Positions 11,300 to 22,346 of a stretch of 64,000 nt of DNA are shown in pieces. The position numbers were made by a program, and so were the translations under genes. The notes under the pieces are model-generated. The model was not told the origin of the DNA and made no database searches. It saw nothing but the letters and a program-made list of their open reading frames with translations. Where the stretch lies: the NCBI GenBank assembly GCA_032358255.1, contig JAULBX010030263.1, positions 372,001-436,000 on the forward strand. Reading direction: 5' to 3'. The number at the start of each line of letters is the position of its first letter. Position 1 is the stretch's first letter. The stretch comes from Heterotrichella gracilis (Eukaryota > Sar > Xanthophyceae > Tribonematales > Xanthonemataceae).

Positions 11300-11977
11300 A
11301 GTTGCACCTTGTTGGACGAGATCTGGAAGAAAGGAACGCAATAAACCCCAGCCAAAGGCACCTACAAGCACAATCGGGTACACCGAAGGCTCCACTCTAT
11401 GGAAACCCCTCACAAGTTGTAGTGCCCAAGGAAGAGCAAGCAAGTGAACGAGGCCCCCGTTTCGGAGGGGGTAAAAAACAACCACCAAGGCACTGGAGTT
11501 TGCTTGCAATGCTCACGCGTGTTTAATCACAGGACGACCCTCACGGTTGGAGGTATTGCTGTATAGCACATTGGTCGAGGTTTATTTGGTAGTTGCTTAA
11601 CAAGGCACTTAGGTTTCAACATGCATGCATTGAAATGCATGCATGCATGAAGCAGAGTTGGAACTTTGTGGCCTTGCGAAGTGATCTTTGTGAATTGATG
11701 TTGCCGAGTGCTGTTGCTGAGTGCTGCTGCTGATCCCTGACGCTCTAAGCGTTTCTTGAGTCACCCAAGCTGTTCGTGACAGTGCACATCGTGCTTGCCA
11801 ACTCCTTATCCCACTATTCTTACCTCCTACTGTGCCATAGTGTACAGGTGACTGTATATTTTCGCGCTACTCTCTAGGCAAACAACACTAATCCTAAGCC
11901 TAAACTTTGTCAAGATTCTCTGCCCACCTTCAAGTACATCAGGCCCAGCAGCTCCATCTTGTTCTGTTGAGCCAGCC
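11300..11977. other. Divergent intergenic region
   Basis: Lies between the minus-strand plastid-protein model and the plus-strand MYND gene, so it probably holds both promoters. It contains an ATGCATGC-rich palindromic cluster at 11621..11649. No coding sequence seen. Confidence 0.5.
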
Positions 11978-14900
11978 ATGAGCAGCCCCCAAGGCACCCC
12001 CACCGACTGGTCCCAGTGTTCCATCGGCGCCCTCAAGGCCTACCTGCGTGATGCGGGTGCTGACCCCAGCGGTTGCCTGGAGAAGGGGGACCTGGTGGCG
12101 CTGTGCACCAGGACAGAGCAGGAACAGGTCAGGAAGGTGGCCGCCCGACACCGTGCACAAATGTGTACCTGCGCCGGCACTTGCCAAGACTGTGGGGAAT
12201 GCAGCCACTCTGTTATATTGAAACATCAATCACCAGGCTGCTGGGAGTAGCACCTATGCTAGGGCCTTTTTAACAACTTACCCATACCGTATCACCCATA
12301 TTTCTTTGCACCTCAGGTCGCTTCCACTAGCAGCAGCAGCAGCGCACCCACCACCTCCAAAGCGAGCGCCACCAATGGCAACAAGGACAGGAGCAGCACA
12401 CCCAGCGCACCAACCAACCGCCGCTTCAACAAGGTTGTGCCTGCACCCCCCCCTGGACTGGCGCACTTGCTTTAAAGCGTCAGCTTCCCGCAGAGAGGCG
12501 CAACACTAGCCAACGTGGAGGAGGTCATTGACGCTGCCACAGGACTGCCAGCGGTGCGTGCTGTTGCTTTCATTCCAGTGCCATGTGGCCTGAAGGGCTT
12601 GTGATAATGGATTTGATTCTATTTCATTACATTACATGCTTGGCCCCAAAGGGATGCATCCACAGATGAGTTTGATACTATCAAATAGTTGATATAGTAA
12701 TTGAACTAATGAGGGCATGAACAGGCAAGGAAGATCTTGATAAGGAAGTAAAGCTTCACCACCACCTGCATGTGTGCAGGCAATCATGAGGTGCAGTGGG
12801 TACGCATACATTCTGGAGTGGCTGGAGCAAATCACCATGACTGAGGACATCAGCATCTTTGATGACGTGTCGGCCAGCACCAAATCCATACACTTCCTGA
12901 TTGAGCGTTCAAAGGAGCCGACGACAGACCGGCAGGTATGCATGCGTGCCATGACAGCGACACCGCATTGAGAGTCCGCTTACTTCGTCACATGCATTCC
13001 AGCAATACAGCGATACCCATCGCATTGAGAGTTCACCGAACCTGGTGTCATTGTTATTGGCATGAATGCAGTTGCACTGGTCAGAGGGGGCAGGTTCTGT
13101 TTCCAGCAGGAAATTCAAAGGATGTGGATATTGACTGTTTGTTGCACATGACCATGGTCCTGGTCCTGACCTACTGATGTTTTGAGGCAAGCATCGTGTT
13201 GGCTGTGATTTGAAGCCATGTGTTGTGGTCTGCTGCGCAGGCTGCGCTCCTGTGCTGCTATGCATATAGCGCCATGGAGAAGATTGCGCGGGTGAAGGTG
13301 CACAGAGGCCCATTATACGCATTAATCCCGTGCGCCGCCAAGCTGTATTGTCAAGGTACGCACGCTTTATCATTCCCATGATTCCAATCATGATCCAATC
13401 AACGCTGGCTGTTGCATCCAAATCCGCATATTTCACACTGCAGCACTTCCCCTCAGCTCCACATTGCACTCACACCCATTGCCCTATCGCTGCACAATGT
13501 TCCCACCTGCCGAGATGTCATCCCACCAGCTGATAGGCAACGTCGCTCTGGATGCCTATGCAGGGGGCAGCAGCAGCGGTCGCCCTTCTACAAATCCATC
13601 GGTGGCAGGGGTGCAGGCCATAGCGAGGCTGCAGGCACTCATGCTGGTAAAAAACCTGCTTGATTCCAACGCACACAGGGACCTGGCCATCAGTGGTGAT
13701 CCCGGGTTTCTAGACAAGGTGCGAGGAAGGGGGAGGGGCTGGGTCAGTATTCTGGATGGGGTGTTGGGTGACTAGACAGGGAGGGGTTCCTGGTGAAGTG
13801 CAAGGAAGGGGTGGCTGGATGAGTTGCCAGCTGCGCAGGACAGGCGCCAGGTGATAAATATGCATCACCCAATGGGCTGCATAGTCGCACATGGATCTAG
13901 TCATTGCCCGGATGTGTAGGTGTGAAAAAAGGGGAGGCTGTAAAGATGACCAAATAATGTACAGCTTTGTGTTCCGATGGCCAGGTGAAGTAGTACTGAT
14001 CGGATGTTTTAAGCGCAGGTGAAGAAGGACTACATGCGCTGAAGGCACAACACCCATGACGAGCTATGGCAGAACGCATTCGGGGTCCTGGGCACATACA
14101 CACAGCACTACAAGTACTGTGAGCAGGTACGTCCAGCAGGGTCGTATGGCCCTTGTTGCCCCCGCCATGGGATACCCTGTCAAGCGTACTGACAATACAC
14201 TAACTTGGTACATAAGTACACCAGTGGCCCCGTGATGCACGTCGTTAGCTGCTCTCATGCATACCAATATATTATCGTTGAACATCATACCAGCAATATA
14301 TTATCCTTGCACATGCGGGCATGTTATATTAGCCGCAGGTGTGGACGACGCACTGATGTGCCCATGCTCGTATATGATGATGATGACACCCTGATTTGTT
14401 AATTGGTACCATGTGTCCATATCATCCCATGATCATCCATTGGATGATCATAGGTGACACCCTGCTTTCCCCATTTTTGCTGCTTTGATTGTGGATCAAT
14501 ACCGACCACTTGCAAGGCATGCATGATGGATAGTGTGGCATGCACATGTCTGGTTTTTCCGGACCTTACTAGACATGGCTGGCTGTTTCCTTCCCTGCAG
14601 GTGTCGGCCATGATTGTGGATGACGCACTGATGTGCCTTTACACCAACCCGCTGGGGCACAGTGCGCACAACCTCAGCGGGGTTGATTTGCGCTGCTATC
14701 TAACCCTCAAGGCAATTCAGAACATGTTGGCCCCCATGCACGAATGTGATGCGGCATGCAAGAAGCTAACTGACGCCGGTGTGTGGGGATCAAGCTCGCT
14801 TTGTGCGATTGCAGTCCATTGGATCCGTGGGCACACAGACGTAGCAGCAGGGCCAGAACATTGCTGGCTGGTGCAATCTGTACAAGGGGGGACTACTAAT

Positions 14901-17900
14901 CGGATGGTACTTGCTACAACATATTTTCCCCCATGCCCCTACGAGTTTCTGAGTGCAAGGAGGGTTTTGAAGCAGATCATTCAGCAGCAAGGAGACAGCA
15001 TGTATTTTTCTTTGTAATGCTTGATAGCATTTGTATTAGAAATGGTAATATTCTCTTTTAAAATGCCAATGGTTCGTGTGGCAAGGGATTGGTTAGGAAG
15101 CGCTTTTGCCTGCCCCCTTTCATGTGTAGCTGACATGGCCACGCTGCAGGCATTGGACCTCGTCTGAAGGAGCTGTCCCGCTGCACTGACGCATCAGTGG
15201 CAGACACAGCATGGAGCTGTGTCACAAACCTGTCCTGTGTAGACCCCCGCGCCTTTCTGAGCAATGACAGGGTGCCACCTGGAGGCCGCCAGGGGCACGC
15301 GGCACCAGGGGTGGAGGAGGGGATGGCAGGGCTGAAGGTGGATGGGAATGCAGGTGGGGATGGATCACAGGGATGGAGGTGCAAGTGGGATGGGGATGGG
15401 GATAGGGATGGGGATGTTGCAGGCATCGCAGTTGGATGTAGTTGCTGCATGTGTGCGTGCCTTCCCTATGCCACCATGTAGCGCGTTGAAACTGTGATGG
15501 AACTTTGCAGGACAGTGTTTGTGGTCCCTTTCAAACCTCAGCATGGCGTTAAACCCTGTCCTTCTCCCTGTTTGTTGCCAAGAGCCCACTCTCCCCACCT
15601 TACCTCCTGCAGGGGCCGACCAAGGCTGGGTGGCCACCATATCTGGTGAGCTGGCCCACTTGGACACCCGCAAGAAGGACTTTTCAGCCTCCAATGCTGT
15701 CCGCGCGCTGAGTGCCCTCCTAAACCTGAACGTCGGGCTGCCAGAGTGTGCTCGCGGTACTGCTACTAACCCAACCCATGGAGACGCTTGATTGCTAGTG
15801 GAACTGCCAAGCAATTATGTGAGGGCTGGTGAATGTCAGTTGCTGCAACTTTAACAAATAATACTGAAACGTAGGAATGCGCTCCTTTTTCCAAGGCACC
15901 ACAGGCATCTGTGTGAGGGGGCAGTTGGGCAGTGAAATGCACTGGTGCAGCTTGGGATACAACCTGAAGCTTGCCTCCCAGCACCTCCGTTTGTGCATAT
16001 AGTCAGTAGCTAGTCGCTAGCAGCAGCCGCGTATGCAACCTATTTGCATCCACACTCGCCCCTCACGCATGCACGAACCCCTAAGCTAGGATTTTCCCAT
16101 GCCTGTTGCAGCAATGGTTGCGGCTGGTGCACTGCCCATCATACTGCGCGCCGCAGATAAGCTGGGAGATGATGATGACGTGGCTAATTACATCCACGAT
16201 CAGAATTTTGAGTACGACCTCATCAGTATCGCACTGCGCACAGTCAGCAGCACCGTCATAAACCTGGTGTCATCCTTGTGTGATCAAGCCTTGTCAGGAC
16301 AGGTACGCTTGCCTGCACTGCTGGCAAAATCCAATTCATGTTAATTTTATTCACTTCCATACATGTGACGTTTGTTGATGAGTTGGATGATTCATTGGCT
16401 TGCCCTCAAGGTTTTGGACAGGTGGTGTGTAAATGCGCACTAAGGGCATGGTGCAATCATCTATCATGTGCTTTTCAGGCCATTGGGAGGACAGCTGCCA
16501 TGGGACTTCCCTGAGGGCACGCACACCATTGGCATTGTCCACCCCTTTGCACCCCGGTATAGGAGCCTCCCTAAACCCTAAACCCTAAACCAACACATTA
16601 CCCTACCCAAGCGTGCTCCAGGTTGTACACGGGATACTGGCACAAAGGATGCACTTGTGTGCTATTATGAGACATTATCCAATGCATTATTACTATATCC
16701 AGTTGGTTGACAGTTTTAATTGTTATTGGTTGTTATCCATCACTGATCAACTGGCCCACCTCACAAACCAAGCCGCCGCATTTGCGTAACCCTTGCAAGC
16801 TTTCAATCCTACGATGCATGTACCCAACTACGCCTGCCATACTCTCCCTGCCCACACCCCAGGCTGAGCCCACCTGGGAGCCCTTGGCCTCCCAGCGAGC
16901 CCTCCTGGTGCCCCGCCTGCGCAAGTACCTGCTGCACCCCAGCGATGACGTGCCGGTGCTGGCTTTGACTGTGCTGATGGCACTGAGGTGCATCGAGCCA
17001 GAGTCACTCCTGCAGCTCACTGAACTCCTCATGAGCAACCCTGCCAAGGTGAGGGAGCCACATGTGGTTGACAGCACAGTATGCGGCAGCGCTGCCAAGG
17101 GTAGTGGATGAGGCGGTGATGCCGGAATGGGGTGAACGTTTGCATGGGGCGGAGCCTACACGATGGATCTACGCGCATGCCTTTCACGCTTGGCTTGGTC
17201 ATCATTTGGGCCATCGTTGTGCATAGCTTAGATCCATATGTTCCCGTGCGGATGCCCATCACATCAGGCAGGCATTGGCATAGAATGATAAGGAGTACCC
17301 GTTGCGGATTTCTGCATGATCTTACAGACCATCTGCAGCATGTTGTACAGGGGCAGCATTCCTGTCCTCTGACGAGGATCCCATCCAGTCATTGGCAATC
17401 CCCATTCTCTCATCCCCACGCAGGCACGCATCGTGGCTCGCATGGTCCAGCCTTCAGGGCTATATAAGCTGAATGCCGATGCTGTCGCCAGGATGCCTGA
17501 CCCTCCATTTGATGCGCACTTTGAGAGCTACAGCGACATGAGTGAGCTGAAGATGTGCGACAACTGCGGGCACCACAACCACTTCCGTTCTTCACGCGCA
17601 GAAAATCAAGCTGCGGCAGTGTTCAGGTGAGGAGTGGGGCGGGGTGGAAATGGATAAACGCTTCGATCTGTGGCCATGGCTTTATTGGCGTACCCCGTGC
17701 CTGCATGGGCATTGGAGTGCAACCCAGCTCCCAGGTTGTCACCTTGTTCCATGCATGCCTTGTTGGCGGGCATTGCAATTGCAAGGCTGCTGCGATGTCA
17801 ATGCCGCCGGCGGGACAATGGGAGAGGGTATCACTCGCATTCTTTTGCGGTATGATCACTGGAAACTGTGGTCCCACAAACTTGTTAGTGGGCCAGGTCT

Positions 17901-18149
17901 GGCACAGGGCCATGCAAATGTTGCAATTTACCTGTTGAAACCTGTCAGCGCACCTGTCCAATAGGTTCTGGGGTTCATGATTTGCCACCCCTTGTACACC
18001 CTGGTGTGAGTTGCGCACCATGTGCCGCAGGCTGCCACCAGCGGCGCTACTGCAGCCGCGAGTGCCAGAAGGAGCACTGGAAGTGGCACAAGAAGCTGTG
18101 CAACAAAGCACCTCCCGGGCCGCCAGGACAAGGGCCAAGTAGTAGCTGA
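11978..18149 (+). CDS. SAP-like N-terminus plus C-terminal MYND zinc-finger protein
   Basis: Fourteen exons, about 734 aa: 11978..12127, 12317..12433, 12494..12553, 12780..12935, 13241..13355, 13444..13718, 14019..14126, 14601..14778, 15150..15353, 15613..15756, 16112..16302, 16863..17048, 17424..17626, 18031..18149. The N-terminus (CSIGALKAYLRDAGADPSGC then LEKGDLVAL) resembles the SAP/ARMET-C-like helix pair. The centre is alpha-helical and repeat-like without a clear family. The C-terminus has CHQRRYCSRECQKEHWKWHK, the second half of a MYND finger, usually a protein-interaction module. Two oddities: exon 7 has an in-frame TGA at 14040..14042, and the first MYND cysteines (MCDNCG, exon 13) and the second half (KIKLRQCSG) lie in different frames within exon 13. 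The gene is either decaying or carries sequence errors. The exon 6 acceptor is the least certain junction. Confidence 0.72.
14334..14362 (+). repeat. Exon-edge echo of MYND-gene exon 8
   Basis: GCCGCAG followed by GTGTGGACGACGCACTGATG copies the acceptor and start of exon 8 at 14601 (GTGGATGACGCACTGATG), about 260 nt upstream of it. Confidence 0.7.
15361..15415 (+). repeat. GGGATGGGGAT minisatellite
   Basis: An imperfect 6-12 nt G-rich tandem repeat in the intron directly after exon 9 of the MYND gene. Confidence 0.75.
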
Positions 18150-19501
18150 TGGGGCCAGGGCTCCCTCCTGCAATTGGTTCAGCCTGGCGGGCACGTGTCT
18201 AAAGCGGTGGCTCCAGCCTGGTTGTTTAAGTCACCGTAATGACCTACCGGAATGGAAACGCATGGAAACACATAAGATGAAGGTGCAACTTGAAACGCAT
18301 GGAAACGCATAAGGAGTGCATCCAAGGAGCCTGTCTTGGTTGCTGCAGGCCATCGCCCTGCATAGCCACCACGCAAGGAAAGACTATGTTCAACAATGAC
18401 ACCACGCAGGCTGAGTGAGGTGGAATGCATGATTGTGTTTTAAATCCATATTGTGCCATGTCCTTACGGTTGTGTAGGGGGTTCTCTGATTGACCCAGCT
18501 ATTTCTATTGCAACCTCATATGCATGTAATGTATATCGGCCGTTGTTTGTGGAGGGGCACATGCGATTGTGCTACGTCTTAGACCCGGTTAGACACTTTG
18601 AGACCAGAAGCACTTCAGCAATTTATTCTTCCCACAGTAACGGGGACACCAGCTCAATCTGCCTTGACTATGGCTGCCAATTTAGAACCTTGAAGTAGGA
18701 GATGATGTCACCGAGTAACCAGGTAGCACACGCCCTTGCTGTAACCCAATTGAGACACATTTTACCCTCCCTCGTGGCAATTTACACTTTCTCGGCACCG
18801 GTGAAGTATTGTCTGTACCCAAGCGAAGTAGCCAGCACAGTGCCAGGCCTATTTCCCTTTCCAAACGATCTTGGGAGAGAACAAAGGTTTGAAGTTAAAA
18901 AATGGTTTGATGCAGCTTTTGGGGTTTTCTAGGGTAAATCTCAGGTGCACTAGGACGATCCACTACATATACACACCATGCTGCTTTTTGTAGCACACAA
19001 AATTACGTAGGTATACCGAGGAACCTAACAGGCACTCTCGACGGCACTGCATTGTGTTGTCCACGACCACCAACTTTACAAATTAGGTGTAGCCAGCTGC
19101 AGTCGATCCCCGCCCAGGTGTCTGCCACACCGTGCACCGCAAAGCACCAGCAATACATGCGCGGCTGCGTGCTCTTACGACTTGGTGGTGGTTGCCTGAC
19201 CAAGCGCATCGCGTGGTGGGCACCGGCGTGGGCGCTGGGAAGCACCTGCACCCCCCACCACGTGGGTGCCCCTCTCTACGCCCACCAATCACGCTCCCTT
19301 GGGGCAAGGTTGGCTGTTTTCAGGCAGGCAGGAAAGCAAGGAGCTCATCCTCATACATCGAGGATCGCGCTGAGAATGGTGCTTGCGGCGGGCAATGGGG
19401 CGCAGGCGGGTATGTATGCTCGAGCTGTATGCATGCATATGCACTTGCATGCATGCGTATTTCTGGCCTACGCACAACCCAAACGCCCCATACTGTTGTA
19501 C
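18150..19501. other. Intergenic; no recognised gene
   Basis: Holds a short imperfect direct repeat of GAAACGCATGGAAACGCATA-like units at 18252..18312. A plus-strand frame at 18702..18932 (ending PFPNDLGREQRFEVKKWFDA) looks protein-like but has no visible splicing partner or family. It may be a gene remnant. Confidence 0.4.
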
Positions 19502-21458
19502 ATGCTTCAACATGGATTACCAAGTGTTGATCACACGCATCAACTGCCAACTGCAGATTCAGCCCACACAGAACCCCATCCGAAATACCCCCCCTGTGCA
19601 GCACCTGCCCCGCCCCTCCCCGCCACCAATTACATCACGACCGCCTACCTGTCCGACGAAAAATTTGCCAGCCCTCACATCTACCTCCTCATCCTCAACT
19701 ACAAGCTCCCTTCGCAAATACTCCGGCTGTGGCGGCGAGGTATACACCCCTCCCTAGGGTTTAGGGTGTCGAGGTGTCTACCCCATGGCTGCAACCATGG
19801 GGTGGACGTCTGGTAGCATGCTGGCTGCATTGGTGTTGGAGAAGTGCGAATGGCTGCTGGAGGGGGTGAAGGGGGACGCGCTTATGTGAGAGGGGGAGAA
19901 TATTGTTGCAGCAGCTGCATGCACGTGGGTTGGCGAGCACAGTGTTTGCGTGGACTGCTGGGCGTATACTCCTGTCAACCGCTGCATTCACCATCGTGTG
20001 CATGTGGCGCTGTGTACTGCCTGAATACCCGTGGAGTTGACAGGGCATCTGCTGACTGGAATGAGAACGCTGGACGCCTCAAACCGGTTTGGGCCCACCC
20101 ATTGCGCCTGGGCATTCACCCACCAATACCCTGTGCCATTCCTCCCACCTGATATACCTCTAGCAGGAGGTGAGGTGGGGCATTTGCCACATCAAATCTT
20201 AGGATGTGTACCGTAAACCTTTGTCCATTTATCTGCAGCCAAGGTCAGGGTGTGTGCCGACGGGGGCGCCAACCAGCTCTATGACCTCCTACCACAGCTC
20301 TTCCCTGGCCATGACCCCATGGAAATTCGCGCACAGTATGTCCCCAAAAGCATCATTGGGGATTTGGATTCGGTGCGGCCAGAGGTGCGGGAGTTCTACG
20401 CCCGGCACGGAGCAAACATCGTTGATATGTCGGCGGATCAGGACTCGACAGATTTGGACAAGTGCATCCACTATGCGACCAACCACAGCGTGCAGAAGCT
20501 TGCGGATCCAAATGAGGTCACCATAGTGGCGGCAGGTACGGCAATAGGCTGTTATTTGCAGCATTTTGTGTCACCATTATTAAGGCATCGATTGTGTGGA
20601 TGATACGAGCATGGTGGCGGGCACCTGCATTGCCTGATGGGCGGGGATGGTGGCGGGATGTGATTGGTATCAACCACTGTAGGCATGGGTGAGGATGGAG
20701 TCTTAATGTAGTCTTGGGAACACATGGTTAATCCGTTTGCTGGGGTTACAAAGAGCCTCAGCATCGCGAATGTAGCCTCTCCTTGTCATCATACAACCCC
20801 ACACCATGTTTCATGTGTCCATCCCGAGAGGCTCTTTTGCACCAAGCCCTCCCTGTGAGCGCATTTGGTCAAAACCCTGAGCCAAACCCTCACCAAAAAA
20901 CCAACTGTGCTTATCCTCACAGGCGCCTGCGGGGGGCGCCTGGACCACATGCTTTCCAACCTCAGCAGCTTGTACAGCTTCAAGGACTTGAACCTGGTGC
21001 TGTGTGGGGATGGGAACCTGTGCCGACTGGTGCGGGCAGGGAGGAACGTCATTCGGCCGCTGCGGGCGGTGGAGGGGCCGCACTGCGGGATCGTGCCGCT
21101 GGGCGGGCCGGCGGTGGTGCAGTCAAGCGGCATGAAGTGGAACCTGCGTGAGTGGATGCGTAGGATGCAGGGGCCAGGCTTGTGCCTTGGTATGGTATTG
21201 TATGGTATGCCATGCTGTGGTAGTCATGCCTGCTGAAGTACATACGGCATTCCATCCATTGGTGGATGCAACTTTGTTTGCGGCACTCATACCTGTATCC
21301 GCATGGCGGTGCTCTGATTGGCTGTGTGGGTTGTGCATGTAGATGGAGACAAGCTTGAGATGGGTGTGTTTGTCAGCACATCGAACCTGATCGCAGCCGA
21401 TGAGGTGGTGATTGAAACCGATCAACCGGTGCTATGGATGACGCAGCTAAGGGACTGA
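19502..21458 (+). CDS. TPK: Thiamine pyrophosphokinase
   Basis: Transfers pyrophosphate from ATP to thiamine, giving thiamine diphosphate (EC 2.7.6.2). Four exons 19502..19739, 20239..20535, 20923..21147 and 21343..21458 join in phase to 291 aa. Family motifs: YLLILNYKLP then LRLWRRAKVRVCADGGANQL, SIIGDLDS (Asp121, Asp123) and DQDSTDLDKC (Asp148, Asp151), the acidic metal/substrate-binding residues. Then comes GACGGRLDHMLSNLS, and a C-terminal beta domain with GIVPLGG and TSNLIAADEVVIETDQPVLW. The stop follows LRD. The start is provisional: ATG 19502 is in frame, but the first 45 or so residues are not conserved-looking and an upstream exon or a leader is possible. Confidence 0.92.
19740..20238. 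other. TPK intron 1
   Basis: A 499-nt intron. It contains an inverted repeat near 19779..19803 (ACCCCATGG, six-base loop, CCATGGGGT) close to the donor. No coding sequence seen. Confidence 0.55.
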
Positions 21459-22346
21459 TCACATCGCACAGCGCATCATTGTCAGCGCTGCATCGGGGTT
21501 TAAGGGGCGTTTTAAGGACGTTGCGTGTGTGGCAAGCTGGCGCCATCTGGCATTGAGGAGCCAGTGGTGCAAACGAAAGCCCTGCTAGGGTCTGGGTGCG
21601 TACCTTATAAACTAGGACGTTGTTGCATAGCCCACTGACGTAGGTTAGGTAAGGCAAGTGCTGTGACTTTACCGTATCAGGTAATACGTATGCAAGCTGT
21701 GGGCCGTGGTTCTGGATACTGCTTCCTTTACATAGCTCATGCAACCCTGACGTATTTTTATGGTTGTCCAGCGAGTTGTTGTTTGGCATGTGACTCACGC
21801 GTTGACTGGATGTTCCAGATTATTTTAATCATAGAGCTCTAGCAAGTGCTCCAGTATCCAGCAAGTCCATCTTGGGACCCTCTTCATTACCTCTTGGTGT
21901 GAGCTGTGCATTGGTGCGCTAAAACGTAATACCCTTGCATAGGGTTTGTGTGGCAGAGCTGGTGACGTGGCTGCTGGCAGTCGAGTCCACCTATCTGGTC
22001 ACTTCGCCCAAGAAAAAGAACCTGCATAAAAGGGCTGGAAACATGCCACATCCGAATGAAGCCACACCCCTGCTGACTCTCACCCACGCAACTTGCAACC
22101 GCACAAATACGATATTCCTTGCCCGACTTGCAGTGCCCAAGTGGATCTATATCCCCAGACCCACCACCCTAACCAGGGCTGAAAGGCAGCGTGTGGGTTG
22201 TGCTGGCGTGTGCCTTCAGCGGAAACAACCCTTGTATTTGGGATATGACCAGCATGTTTGTACCTAGTTTTAGCCAGTCACGCACGTTTCAGGCACACCC
22301 CACTCCGCCCATCTCTGGCTGTGCCACTAGCCTATATGCATGCGCA
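21459..22346. other. Intergenic between TPK and the DUF1997 gene
   Basis: No gene identified. Frames on both strands lack family motifs or exon structure. Confidence 0.5.

Noticed and set aside
15361-15415. CRISPR-like or regulatory array
   Set aside because: Simple G-rich minisatellite without unique spacers, in a eukaryotic intron.
19052-19816. Whole 254-codon frame as one TPK exon
   Set aside because: Only the part from about 19502 to 19739 fits the family; upstream codons lack conservation and the frame runs into the intron.
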